In this document: positions 5,691 to 12,281 of the stretch, piece after piece | Position numbering within the stretch: position 1 is the stretch's first letter | How the letters are laid out: each line of letters starts with the position of its first letter | Source of the DNA: Bacillus massiliigorillae | GTDB taxonomy: Bacteria; Bacillota; Bacilli; Bacillales; DSM-1321 | Reading direction: 5' to 3' | DNA length: 12,465 bases | Assembly: GCF_000380245.2 (NCBI RefSeq) | Contig: NZ_HG428742.1 | Span: 299,742 to 312,206 of the forward strand | Position numbers and translations under genes: made by a program | The notes under the pieces: model-generated | What the model was told of the DNA's origin: nothing | Database searches by the model: none | The model's input: the letters and a program-made list of their open reading frames with translations, nothing else

Positions 5691-5900
5691 TTACTACAAA
5701 ATTATTATAAATAACAGTTTCCAATTTGTCCTTCTACGATAGAAAGTAAATTAAGAACAAAACTCATACCTTCTACAAAATGAGTTTGAGACTTCTTCTG
5801 CTAACCTGCCTCGTCATCTGTGTAACAAAAAAGAGCTGATCTCCGCTCCTGATATTGAAGTGAAGCACCTGTTCGTATTATAAGATTGACCAATGTTATT
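5691..5900. other. Intergenic region left of the IS110 element
   Basis: No gene seen. AAACTCAT/ATGAGTTT (5760-5767 with 5780-5787) forms an 8-bp hairpin. CCTGCCTCGTCATC at 5804 resembles the CCTGCCCCGTT repeat head, followed by an A-rich run and a GAGC/GCTC hairpin at 5833-5848, so an eroded repeat copy is likely. GACCAAT/ATTGGTT near 5888-5904 forms a short hairpin with a T5 tract beyond it, perhaps near the left edge of the insertion sequence. Confidence 0.35.
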
Positions 5901-5902
5901 GG

Positions 5903-5932
5903 TTGACCTTTTTATTTAAAGTCTTCAATACT
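5903..5932 (+). promoter_or_regulatory. Candidate promoter for bridge RNA and transposase
   Basis: TTGACC (5903-5908) and AATACT (5927-5932) are separated by 18 bases and would start transcription near 5939, just before the structured leader. In IS110 elements the strongest promoter is often formed only at the circular junction, so this one may be partial or weak. Confidence 0.4.
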
Positions 5933-5937
5933 AAAAG

Positions 5938-6100
5938 TAGCCAGGGTAGAACGTACCTGCTCCTGGGACTCGATCCCGTCAGCTAAACCGTTCGCCCCCT
6001 ACTTGTAGAAACATGATTGCGGCTGGTTGGGACTGAGATCTCGTATAACAAACGAAGCTATGAAACTACAAGAAGTGCTAGGGGTTACTGGTCAATCGAA
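5938..6100 (+). ncRNA. Probable IS110 bridge RNA (limits approximate)
   Basis: In IS110-group elements the noncoding left end upstream of the transposase is transcribed as a bridge RNA whose internal loops pair with donor and target DNA. Here the leader is clearly GC-richer than its surroundings and foldable. A first hairpin is CAGGGTA/TACCTG (5942-5959) and a second is GGGA/TCCC (5965-5977). A long-range stem pairs CCCCTA with TAGGGG (5996-6001 with 6079-6084) and CTTGTAG with CTACAAG (6002-6008 with 6066-6072), enclosing a 57-base loop. Two loop segments are similar, TGGGACTCGATCCCGT (5964-5979) and TGGGACTGAGATCTCGT (6028-6044), as might be expected if donor and target guides read related sequences. 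Guides were not assigned. Confidence 0.6.
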
Positions 6101-6120
6101 ATTAGAGGAGGAGATAGAAA

Positions 6121-7367
6121 ATGAATCCAGTGGTTGGTCTAGATGTTGCCAAAGGAGAAAGCCAGGTTCAAGCATTTCTGGATAGAAAACAGCCATATAA
6201 GAAAAGCTTTAAAATCTCACACACAGTAGAAGGATTAAAACAGCTACACCATTTTTTAAAAGATATTGAGGGTCAAACTTCTTCGAAGCCAGCAGTAATT
6301 ATGGAGTCCACAGGTCACTATCAGTCATCTATTATTCAGTTTTTGGACGAACACCATTACTTGTCTATTGTCGTTAATCCATTACTCTCTTATAAAGCTA
6401 GAACATCCAGTTTGCGTAAAGTGAAAACAGACGCAATCGACGCCTATCTACTCTGCGAAATGTACTATAAGGAAGAGCTAGAACCTTATAAAAAGCGAGG
6501 CATTCAACTGCTTAATCTTCGTAATTTGACAAGACAACATGAACAAATTACAAATTTAAGCTCTCAAAACAAGCAACAGTTTCAAACATTATTAGATCAG
6601 GTTTTCCCTGAATATAAAGGCGTTTTTGGAGACTTGTGCTCGGATGTTTCTTTATTAGTCTTATTAGAATACCCAACGTCTAGTTGTGTACTTCTAGCAG
6701 ATGAAAAGACTCTGTCTGATCGAATCCATACGTTATGTCAAAGTCGATCGCAATCTTGGGCTAAAGAGAAAGCCAACCTTTTCATAAAGGCAGCTGTACG
6801 TAACCCGTTTCAGGAAAACCTCTATTTTAGTTTGATTACATCGATGAAAATGCATATTCAAATGGTTCTACAATACAAAGAGCACCTATCCAACCTAAAG
6901 AATGAGATAGATGCCCTTGTCAAAGATATTGAAGAATATAAGATTATCCTTTCTATACCAGGCATTGGAGAAAAAATCGCGGCATCGATTCGATTCTTTC
7001 AGAAGTCGGAGAGATAGAAAGGTTTAATCACCCTAAAAAACTAGTTGCCTTCGCTGGTGTAGACCCTAGTATCTTTGAATCAGGTCGATTCAAAGCAACC
7101 AAAAACCGAATCACCAAAAGAGGCTCTGGTAGACTGAGACACTCCTTATACATGGCTGTAAAATGTGCGATTCGAGATTCACGTCCAAAAAGCGAAAGAA
7201 AAGATCATGAAATTATCGCCCGAAATAAGAGATTACGGCAGTTTTATGATAAAAAACGGGATGAAGGAAAGCCCTATAAGGTTTCCATCATTGCTTGTGT
7301 GAATAAGCTACTCCACTGGATTTATGCATTATTAAAGAATCATGAAATATTTCACGATGTAGTTTAA
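6121..7367 (+). pseudogene. IS110-family transposase, broken by a 5-bp tandem duplication
   Basis: The first open part (6121-7017, 298 codons) holds the RuvC-like DEDD domain: Asp8 in VGLDVAKG, Glu62 in MESTGHY, and Asp104 and Asp107 in VKTDAIDA. A coiled middle region and the helix-hairpin-helix SIPGIGEKIAAS follow. After AASI the frame fails because CGATT is present twice in tandem (6986-6990 and 6991-6995). Removing one copy restores LSEVGEIERFNHPKKLVAFA and the Transposase_20 domain with GSGRLRHSLY, whose Ser (334 in the repaired protein) matches the catalytic serine of the family. The repaired length is 413 residues, typical of IS110. The ribosome site GAGGAGGAG (6105-6113) supports the ATG. 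The short frame at 7152-7367 is the C-terminal piece of the same gene. Confidence 0.9.
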
Positions 7368-7676
7368 TAATATTTATCATTTTTGCATTTTACTTCCATT
7401 ATCATAAACGGAAGCTTATTTGTCATGCCTATTTTCAGTATATCATGAAGTAAATCTCTAATTTAACCATAATGATTGACAAGCTATTAGCTGGTTTAGC
7501 TGCATAAGAAAAAGACCATCAAATGATAGCCTTGATCTTCTGCTATTGCACCCGATAGCTTAAGTGCATTTCTTCACAGACTTAGTTAATATTAATATAA
7601 TTAATCAGTTCATTATTCATTATGGGAATGCTGCCCCATTTGTTGAATAACATATCATCTAATTCAAAAGCATTTA
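7368..7676. other. Intergenic region right of the IS110 element
   Basis: Holds the CTTCC/GGAAG hairpin (7393-7414), a full dispersed repeat copy (7487-7580) and another repeat core, CTGCCCCATTTGTTGAATAA (7631-7650). A minus frame ending at TAA 7582-7584 reads NAFELDDMLFNKWGSIPIM. It overlaps the 3' end of the unknown gene at 7677 in a different register and could be its former C-terminus after a frameshift, or repeat-derived reading. Confidence 0.4.
7487..7580 (-). repeat. Dispersed GCATAAG repeat with two hairpins
   Basis: Head GCTGCATAAGAAAAAG starts at 7500. In minus orientation the stem AAGGCTA (7533-7527) pairs with TGGTCTT (7518-7512) around an 8-base loop and is followed by TTTCTT: an intrinsic terminator. 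A second hairpin pairs GCAC (7548-7551) with GTGC (7564-7567). The same position in the copy at 12241-12260 has GTAC/GTAC, a paired change that keeps the stem. Confidence 0.7.
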
Positions 7677-7949
7677 TTATCCTATATAAGTTATTTGAGT
7701 GTCTTCCTTTAGAGCTCTAATTGCAACTTTTGCAGTAAGTTGTTCAGGCTGTTTACCATATCCTAATCGGACTTCTTCAAATAGTTCATTAACAATCTCT
7801 TCAATTTCCCCCAAAGTAGTATCTTTCGGGAGATCCATACTTCTTTGAACTTCTAATCCTTTGTATGAACCTTCATAACCTTGGATAGTTTCTTCGCCAT
7901 ATCCATTTATTTCAAATTCAACTTTTATCTTTCCATCAACATTATTCAT
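7677..7949 (-). CDS. Acidic protein of unknown function, 90 aa
   Basis: The frame opens at an ATG at 7961, but that ATG lies inside the ribosome site AGGGGATGA. The next ATG (7949), 8 bases past that site, is the better start and gives MNNVDGKIKVEFEINGYGEE. The product is soluble and acidic with no signal peptide. It has a strand-like N-terminal part (KIKVEFEING), a glycine/tyrosine-rich turn (GYEGSYKGLEVQRSMDLP), a helix (TTLGEIEEIVNELFEEVR) and a basic-to-mixed end (KQPEQLTAKVAIRALKED). No family is recognised. It stands alone between the IS110 element and the ABC/two-component cluster, with its own direction the same as the cluster. Confidence 0.7.
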   Translation of the reverse strand: MNNVDGKIKVEFEINGYGEETIQGYEGSYKGLEVQRSMDLPKDTTLGEIEEIVNELFEEVRLGYGKQPEQLTAKVAIRALKEDTQITYIG

Positions 7950-8083
7950 TTTATTCGTCATCCCCTAATATAATATTTAGTATTTAATAGTTATAATTTT
8001 GCAACAATAACCCAATTCCTTATTCCACTAACCTGTCACCTAGCTCAAATAGAGATTTTTGATTGATAAAAATAAGGTGAATT

Positions 8084-8995
8084 TTATTTATCCTCACTTT
8101 CAAGTTTCAAATACATATGAATTGTAAACATTCCAGCTGAATAATCAGCCGATATGGTATGACCCATTGAAACTAGAAGTGCTTTACATATAGACAGTCC
8201 AAGACCAGTGCTTCCATTATCCCGGCTTGGGCTTACTGCATAGGACCGTTCAAAAATCTTTGCAAGCTCTTGTGGTGTTAGAGACGTACTCTCATTGGAA
8301 AAGGATAAGACTAATGATTGATTCTCAATCCTGCTTGCAACATTTAATTTCTCTTTGCCATATCGAAGTGCATTTTGTAGGACGTTGTTGATTACTCTAA
8401 CCATAGCGTTTTCGTCTACAATAACAGTCGGAGCAGATGACAATAATTCGGAATCTACATTAATGCCAGCAGCTTCAAAGTCTTCATATGTTTGTGCCAA
8501 CAACTCGCGACATACTTTATTTACATCCACTGGCATCAACTCCAGTTTATATTCCCCTTCCTCTAAGCGAGAAAGGTCAAAAAAATCCAGTATTAACCGA
8601 TTTAATAGACGGGTACGCTCCAATACAATGGTTAAATAACGTTGCCTCTCACTCTCTGACAAATTTGGATTTTCCAAAAGGCGAATGTAGCCTAAAATGG
8701 CTGTCAGAGGAGTCCTCATGTCGTGAGATATATTTGAGATTGTCCGTTGGAGATCAAGTTCTTTTATCCGATATTGTTGATCAGCAAAATTTTTCTCCTC
8801 GATAAATCTGTTGATTTCTATAATCAAATCGTAATTGTTTTTTGATGGCAATATCGTAGTCAGGTACTCAGTACGCTTTTCATCATTTAAACGATGTAGC
8901 TTGTCCGTTAGATTTTTTATCTGTTTCTTTTGTAAGAAATAAAGCGCAAAGAAAGATAATCCGAAACAAATAGCCACAATTACAATACTGATCAT
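8084..8995 (-). CDS. Sensor histidine kinase, single TM, no sensing domain
   Basis: One N-terminal membrane helix (residues 2-22, ISIVIVAICFGLSFFALYF) is followed at once by a coiled linker and the dimerisation domain with phosphoacceptor His91 in NISHDMRTPLTAILGY. The ATPase domain has the N box NNVLQNALRYG (203-213), the F box IFERSY (247-252) and the G2 box GSTGLGLSI (261-269). The usual DxGxG G1 box is replaced by FSNESTS, a variation to note. Length 303 is short because there is no extracellular or HAMP domain. This architecture is typical of kinases encoded beside peptide-antibiotic ABC exporters, where the transporter may act as the sensor. The start at 8995 has GGAGG at a spacing of 8. 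It lies 17 bases after the permease stop and is probably cotranscribed. The partner is the regulator at 10686. Confidence 0.93.
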   Translation of the reverse strand: MISIVIVAICFGLSFFALYFLQKKQIKNLTDKLHRLNDEKRTEYLTTILPSKNNYDLIIEINRFIEEKNFADQQYRIKELDLQRTISNISHDMRTPLTAILGYIRLLENPNLSESERQRYLTIVLERTRLLNRLILDFFDLSRLEEGEYKLELMPVDVNKVCRELLAQTYEDFEAAGINVDSELLSSAPTVIVDENAMVRVINNVLQNALRYGKEKLNVASRIENQSLVLSFSNESTSLTPQELAKIFERSYAVSPSRDNGSTGLGLSICKALLVSMGHTISADYSAGMFTIHMYLKLESEDK

Positions 8996-9012
8996 AGATT
9001 AACCTCCATCCG

Positions 9013-9684
9013 TTATAATTCCTTTTTCTTAAATACAATGCTACCGATAATAACAATCGCTACAATAGCAAAAATAGTTAATAAAAAGGCGGCAAAACTG
9101 TTGGAACTATATTTGTTCGCTAGGTCTTGAAATAAGGGAACTCTTTCTACAATTACCATGAATACTTTTTCCAGTGCAACGCATAGGAGCAGCAAGAGAA
9201 TTGTTTTTCGCACAAACAAGCCGATTAGTTGAAATAATCCAAGACAAAAGAGTACCTGCAGTATTATAAGAAGCTGCGGTAAGGAAAATAACTCTTTCAT
9301 ATAATCAATGGCCCCTGCTGGCGATGTGATAAACACAGCAGTCACGGTGATTGCTAATGAAATCAGGAGCCAGAGGGCTATTGTCAGAATGACACCTGAC
9401 AGATATTTTGAAATATAGAGAACGTTCCTTGAAACACCAGTAGTCATATCATTCTTGAGTACTTTCAACTCTAATTCCTCTCGAAGTGTATAATCGCTTA
9501 TAAGTACCGAAAGAAATAAGTACAGTAAAAAGCTAATAGTAGTATAAAAGGATAAAGTTTTTTCTGGGTCACTCGAAAAACCAATAAAAGCAAGGACTGT
9601 GGAGCCGGTCAAAATGATGGCCAGCAGAATAAAGCTTTTTCTAAAAATAATACGGTATAAATCTGCCTTAATATGATTAAGCAT
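9013..9684 (-). CDS. ABC-2 type permease of the peptide-resistance transporter
   Basis: A 223-residue integral membrane protein. The N-terminus (MLNHIKADLYRIIFRKSF) is the short amphipathic lead seen in ABC-2/LanE/LanG-like permeases, followed by about six hydrophobic segments: around 18-36, 46-63, 97-117, 136-155, 162-178 and 197-218. It ends in FKKKEL. A soluble loop after the second helix (YTLREELELKVLKNDMTTGV) is typical of permeases that couple to BcrA-type ATPases. Its ATG overlaps the end of the ATPase gene by 8 bases (ATGCTTAA) and GAGAGGTG precedes it, so translation is coupled. It is the only permease in the cluster, so the transporter is probably a 2:2 homodimeric complex rather than a LanFEG heterotrimer. 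The substrate is unknown; a membrane-active peptide antibiotic is inferred. Confidence 0.88.
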   Translation of the reverse strand: MLNHIKADLYRIIFRKSFILLAIILTGSTVLAFIGFSSDPEKTLSFYTTISFLLYLFLSVLISDYTLREELELKVLKNDMTTGVSRNVLYISKYLSGVILTIALWLLISLAITVTAVFITSPAGAIDYMKELFSLPQLLIILQVLFCLGLFQLIGLFVRKTILLLLLCVALEKVFMVIVERVPLFQDLANKYSSNSFAAFLLTIFAIVAIVIIGSIVFKKKEL

Positions 9685-10600
9685 TTTCTACACCTCTCAA
9701 CATATCCAGAAAATACTCCTCCAAATCCTTTCCTTGTATGGAAATAGAGAAAACTTCAATACCATTTGTTATTAACTCCCGATTAATTTGTTCTGGGTCT
9801 TCGAGAAGCTCATAGCATTCAATGATATTTCCTGGTAGAATTTTGTAATTTTTTAAACCACAAATGTTTTCGAGGACAGCGCAAGCTCGGGAAGGCTCAT
9901 TGACTTTCAAACGCATCACATTCTGGCATTCCTGCTGCAATTTTTTTGCGCTGATTTCCCCTATTAATATACCTCTGTTGATAAAGCCGTAGTGTGTTGC
10001 TATTGTGCTTAGTTCTTTCAGTAGGTGGCTGGAAATAAGAATAGTAACCCCTTTCTCTTGGTTAAGCTTAACCAAGAGATCTCTAATTTGGATAATACCG
10101 ATTGGATCAAGTCCGTTAATCGGCTCATCTAAAATTAAAAATTCTGGATATCCTAGCAGAGCGAGTGCCAGCCCCAATCGCTGTTTCATACCAAGTGAAA
10201 ATTGTTTGAAATTTTTATCCTTGACATCACCTAATCCGACAAAATCTAAAAGCTCGTCAACATGACCATGATCTGGCAACCCTTTTTTCATGCAATAGAT
10301 TTTTAGATTCTTTTTCGCACTGCAATCCGGAAAAAATGCTGGAGTTTCTAGCATACATCCGATACGGACACGGCTTTTTTGGATTCCCTTTTGCCCCGTC
10401 TCACCAAACAGATTGATGCTCCCACTGCTAGGTATGCTTTGTCCACAAATAAGACGCATAAAGGTTGTCTTTCCGGCGCCATTTTTTCCGACAAGACCAT
10501 AAATCTGCCCACGCTCAATACGCAAACTGCATTCTTTTAGTGTGTTGGTATTACCGTATCTTTTGGATAATTTATCCGTCTGTAATATGATTTCACTCAT
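9677..10600 (-). CDS. BcrA/LanF-type ABC transporter ATPase
   Basis: The 307-residue ATPase has Walker A GKNGAGKT (38-45), signature FSLGMKQRLGLALALL (134-149), Walker B FLILDEP (154-160), a D-loop in INGLDP (161-166) and the switch His in SSHLL (His192). Where most ABC ATPases have the Q-loop Gln, this protein has Glu85 in GCMLETPAFFP. That E-loop is characteristic of the lantibiotic immunity LanF and bacitracin-resistance BcrA group. The C-terminal 85 residues form the accessory domain found in this group. AAAGGAGG precedes the ATG with a spacing of about 8. Upstream are three CTGAAG boxes and a -10 box, so the gene begins a transcript that continues into the permease and kinase. Role: ATP-driven removal of an antimicrobial peptide from the membrane, inferred from family. 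Confidence 0.93.
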   Translation of the reverse strand: MSEIILQTDKLSKRYGNTNTLKECSLRIERGQIYGLVGKNGAGKTTFMRLICGQSIPSSGSINLFGETGQKGIQKSRVRIGCMLETPAFFPDCSAKKNLKIYCMKKGLPDHGHVDELLDFVGLGDVKDKNFKQFSLGMKQRLGLALALLGYPEFLILDEPINGLDPIGIIQIRDLLVKLNQEKGVTILISSHLLKELSTIATHYGFINRGILIGEISAKKLQQECQNVMRLKVNEPSRACAVLENICGLKNYKILPGNIIECYELLEDPEQINRELITNGIEVFSISIQGKDLEEYFLDMLRGVENA

Positions 10601-10630
10601 TGTTGTTCCTCCTTTACTGAACTTACCTTA

Positions 10631-10684
10631 ACTATAATTCAGTAACTTTGATTTCTTCTGAAGGAAGTCTGAAGAATTTCTGAA
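10631..10684 (-). promoter_or_regulatory. ABC operon promoter with three CTGAAG regulator boxes
   Basis: On the plus strand CTGAAG occurs at 10658, 10669 and 10680: three perfect 6-mers with an exact 11-bp period (CTTCAG on the coding strand). OmpR-family regulators bind such direct repeats about one helical turn apart, as dimers or in series. The coding-strand -10 box TATAGT lies at 10636-10631, so the nearest box covers the -35 position, where no consensus -35 is seen. This fits a promoter that needs an activator. The last box abuts the stop codon of the response-regulator gene (10686-10688). Confidence 0.75.
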
Positions 10685-10685
10685 G

Positions 10686-11378
10686 TTATTCGCACATACG
10701 AAATCCGATGCCACGAATTGTTTTTATATATTCGGTATCAGGATCGGCTTTTGCAATTTTATTACGAATGTGACTGATATGAACATCCACCGTATTTTCA
10801 TCTCCAATGTAACTTTGCTGCCAACAATTTTCAAAGATATTAGATCGGGTCAAAACCCGTTTAGGATTACGCATAAACATTTCCAGGATCCGCAATTCCA
10901 AAGGTGTAAAATTTAAATAAACTTCATTGACCGTAATCTCTGTAGTATTAGTATTAAGTACACAGTTTTTCCACGTCAATATTTGTCCGGAAGGCAAGGT
11001 AGAAGAATAGGTGCGGCTTCGGCGCAACTGCGCTTCCACACGAGCTAGAACTTCTTCAAATTCAAAAGGTTTTGGGATGAAATCGTCAGCACCAAGACGA
11101 AGAGCATTCACTCGTGCATCCGTTCCAAGCTTTGCAGAAATGACAATGATGGGAACAGTTTGCTCTTTTCGCATCTCGATAATTAGACTTTCGCCGTCAA
11201 GTCCCGGTAGCATCAAATCAAGCAAAACACAGTCGAATTGATGTTGCTTTAAGAGAAGTTTTCCTTCCGTTCCTGAATAGGCACAGGTTACTGAATAATT
11301 ATTATTGGTTAATATCTCTACCAAAAGGCTACTTATCGCGGTATCATCTTCGACAATCAAAAGTTTTCCAATACTCAT
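10686..11378 (-). CDS. OmpR/PhoB-family response regulator
   Basis: The receiver domain (residues 4-118) has the acidic pair Asp11/Asp12 in VEDD, the phosphorylated Asp54 in LLDLMLPGLDG, the switch Ser81 in VISAK and Lys103 in IPKPFEF. A winged-helix DNA-binding domain (about 135-229) contains LNFTPLELRILEMF, VDVHISHIRNKI and the end YIKTIRGIGFRM, all classic for the Trans_reg_C domain. Length 230 is standard. AGGAGG precedes the ATG with a spacing of about 6. It is the first gene of the cluster; 85 bases separate it from the ATPase and no terminator is seen there, so read-through may add to the internal promoter. It probably accepts phosphate from the kinase at 8084 and binds the CTGAAG boxes; no equal set of boxes was found before its own start. 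Confidence 0.95.
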   Translation of the reverse strand: MSIGKLLIVEDDTAISSLLVEILTNNNYSVTCAYSGTEGKLLLKQHQFDCVLLDLMLPGLDGESLIIEMRKEQTVPIIVISAKLGTDARVNALRLGADDFIPKPFEFEEVLARVEAQLRRSRTYSSTLPSGQILTWKNCVLNTNTTEITVNEVYLNFTPLELRILEMFMRNPKRVLTRSNIFENCWQQSYIGDENTVDVHISHIRNKIAKADPDTEYIKTIRGIGFRMCE

Positions 11379-11666
11379 TTTTTCCTCCTGTAAAAAACAT
11401 TTCTGTTTAGATTGTTTATCCTGGGGTTTTTCTGCATCTTATGTTATTAAAAGTATGTACTATCCCTCACATATTAGTCTATAGCTAACTAGGTGTTCAT
11501 TCTTTTGAATATAGCTAATTATATGTACTATACTGAACAATGAAGTTGAAATTCTCAAAAATAATAGACTAATTTTATCCTACCATAATAATTCTTCACA
11601 AGTTAATATTCCTTTAAAAGCTATCCGGCACTGTTAGTAGCATAAGAAAGAAAAAGTTATATTCTC
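11379..11666. other. Upstream region of the response-regulator gene
   Basis: No gene seen. The regulator promoter should lie here on the minus strand; TATAAT at 11523-11518 and TATAGT near 11534-11529 are candidate -10 boxes, but neither has a good -35 at 16-18 bases. TATAGCTAACTA (11480) and TATAGCTAATTA (11510) are near-perfect direct repeats 30 bases apart, with no assigned role. CTGAAC occurs once near 11535. The dispersed-repeat head GCATAAGAAA lies at 11640-11649, with CGGCACTGTTAGTA before it. Confidence 0.4.
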
Positions 11667-11675
11667 TTATTTCCT
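11628..11675 (-). repeat. Dispersed GCATAAG repeat, shortened copy
   Basis: Shares GCATAAGAAAGA with the copy at 3531 and lacks the long second hairpin. ATAAGA and TCTTAT (11642-11647 with 11665-11670) can pair. On the minus strand TTTTTCTTTCTTATGC follows the end of the small remnant with its stop at 11667. Confidence 0.5.
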
Positions 11676-11738
11676 AAACAATTCACAAAACTCCTTTATA
11701 ACAGGATATCCATCACTTTCTTTAGAATAATTTATATA
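11667..11738 (-). pseudogene. C-terminal gene remnant before a repeat
   Basis: The minus frame ending at TAA 11667-11669 reads NYSKESDGYPVIKEFCELFR, then K and stop. The mixed residue content looks coding. It has no start, and its upstream side runs into the ribosome site of the plus gene at 11753. Its stop is followed directly by a repeat copy, as with other remnants here. Family not recognised. Confidence 0.35.
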
Positions 11739-11752
11739 CAGGAGGTGATTAG

Positions 11753-11977
11753 ATGAGCACTGATGTTTTTGCTATCTTGATTTATTCACTAAACAACAAA
11801 TTTATTGTAAGAAAATGTTGTAGCAGAGGTTATACTATGCATCCACTTATTGAGGGACATTACCGATTTTATAACTGTACATGTGAGATTCTTGGTTCCG
11901 ATTTAACAAAAGATGAAGCTGTTAAATTAGGACAAAGATATAGTGAAGACATGGACGTACAACTTATCCTAGACTAA
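11753..11977 (+). CDS. Unknown small protein, 74 aa
   Basis: A near-perfect ribosome site, AGGAGGTGAT, lies 3-5 bases before the ATG and is the best in the window. The product begins MSTDVFAILIYSLNNKFIVR, has Cys17-20-region cysteines (RKCCSRGY and YNCTCEI; four Cys in all) and ends GQRYSEDMDVQLILD. It has no signal peptide or clear membrane helix. The cysteine pairs CC and CxC could bind a metal or be disulfide-linked, but the spacing matches no family I know. It may be read as two parts: a strand-rich N-terminal half and a helix (TKDEAVKLGQRYSED). A terminator follows at 12023, so it is monocistronic. Confidence 0.65.
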   Translation: MSTDVFAILIYSLNNKFIVRKCCSRGYTMHPLIEGHYRFYNCTCEILGSDLTKDEAVKLGQRYSEDMDVQLILD

Positions 11978-12022
11978 ACGTATGTAGAAATAACAATCAG
12001 ACCTTTTTAACCTTATTTCTTT

Positions 12023-12077
12023 CAGATTAGAAAATTACTTTCTATTGATACAAAAGACAGTTTTCTAATCTGTTTTT
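12023..12077 (+). terminator. Intrinsic terminator after the 74-aa gene
   Basis: CAGATTAGAAAA (12023-12034) and TTTTCTAATCTG (12061-12072) form a perfect 12-bp stem with a 26-base loop, followed by five Ts. Confidence 0.8.
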
Positions 12078-12102
12078 AATGTCTTTACTTGTATTTTCCT
12101 TG

Positions 12103-12180
12103 CTAAAAAATCTCTACTTGATGTACTGACTCAACCTTGTATTCCCCTAAATATTTTTTGAAAATCATTTTGTCACTAAC
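12103..12180 (-). pseudogene. Possible C-terminal gene remnant
   Basis: The minus frame ending at 12103 reads SDKMIFKKYLGEYKVESVHQ, then VEIF. It has a charged, coding-like composition. The 5' side enters the repeat at 12181, and the longer frame to 12333 runs through the repeat in a register that conflicts with the real small gene at 12282. At most this is the end of a gene cut by the repeat. Confidence 0.25.
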
Positions 12181-12276
12181 CTTCCCCGTTAGCTGCATAA
12201 GAAAAAGTTGCCTAGTTGACAACTTTTTTCTTATGCTACTGTACCTGATAGTTAAGGTACATTTATTCACAAACGG
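12181..12276 (-). repeat. Dispersed GCATAAG repeat, most complete copy, with terminator
   Basis: Outer ends CCCGTT (12185-12190) and AACGGG (12271-12276) are complementary. Inside are two hairpins: GCATAAGAAAAAGTTG (12195-12210) pairs with CAACTTTTTTCTTATGC (12220-12236, one extra T), and GTACCT (12241-12246) pairs with AGGTAC (12255-12260). On the minus strand the first hairpin carries AAGTTG/CAACTT followed by TTTTTCTT and would terminate the 36-aa gene, whose stop is 6 bases outside the element. Confidence 0.8.
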
Positions 12277-12281
12277 GTTTC

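Larger units (their letters stand above)
5900..7420 (+). mobile_element. IS110-group insertion sequence, inactivated
   Basis: A long structured leader (about 180 bases) precedes a DEDD transposase, the arrangement of the IS110 group; the IS1111 group carries its noncoding end downstream instead. IS110 elements lack long terminal inverted repeats, so the exact ends cannot be read from one copy; the limits given are estimates. The right side holds a CTTCC/GGAAG hairpin (7393-7414) that may belong to the right end. The transposase is frameshifted, so the element is not autonomous, although its RNA could still be made. Confidence 0.75.

Noticed and set aside
8355..8805. Plus-strand frames inside the histidine kinase gene
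   Set aside because: Shadows of a clearly identified kinase on the other strand; no ribosome sites.
10005..11241. Plus-strand frames opposite the ATPase and regulator genes
   Set aside because: Serine/arginine-rich shadows of well-identified genes.
11480..11521. TATAGCTAAYTA direct repeats as regulator boxes
   Set aside because: Thirty-base spacing and no similarity to the CTGAAG boxes; there is no evidence for a binding role.
2826..12276. The spaced repeats as a CRISPR array
   Set aside because: Copies are hundreds to thousands of bases apart, diverged, and have no regular spacers or cas genes.
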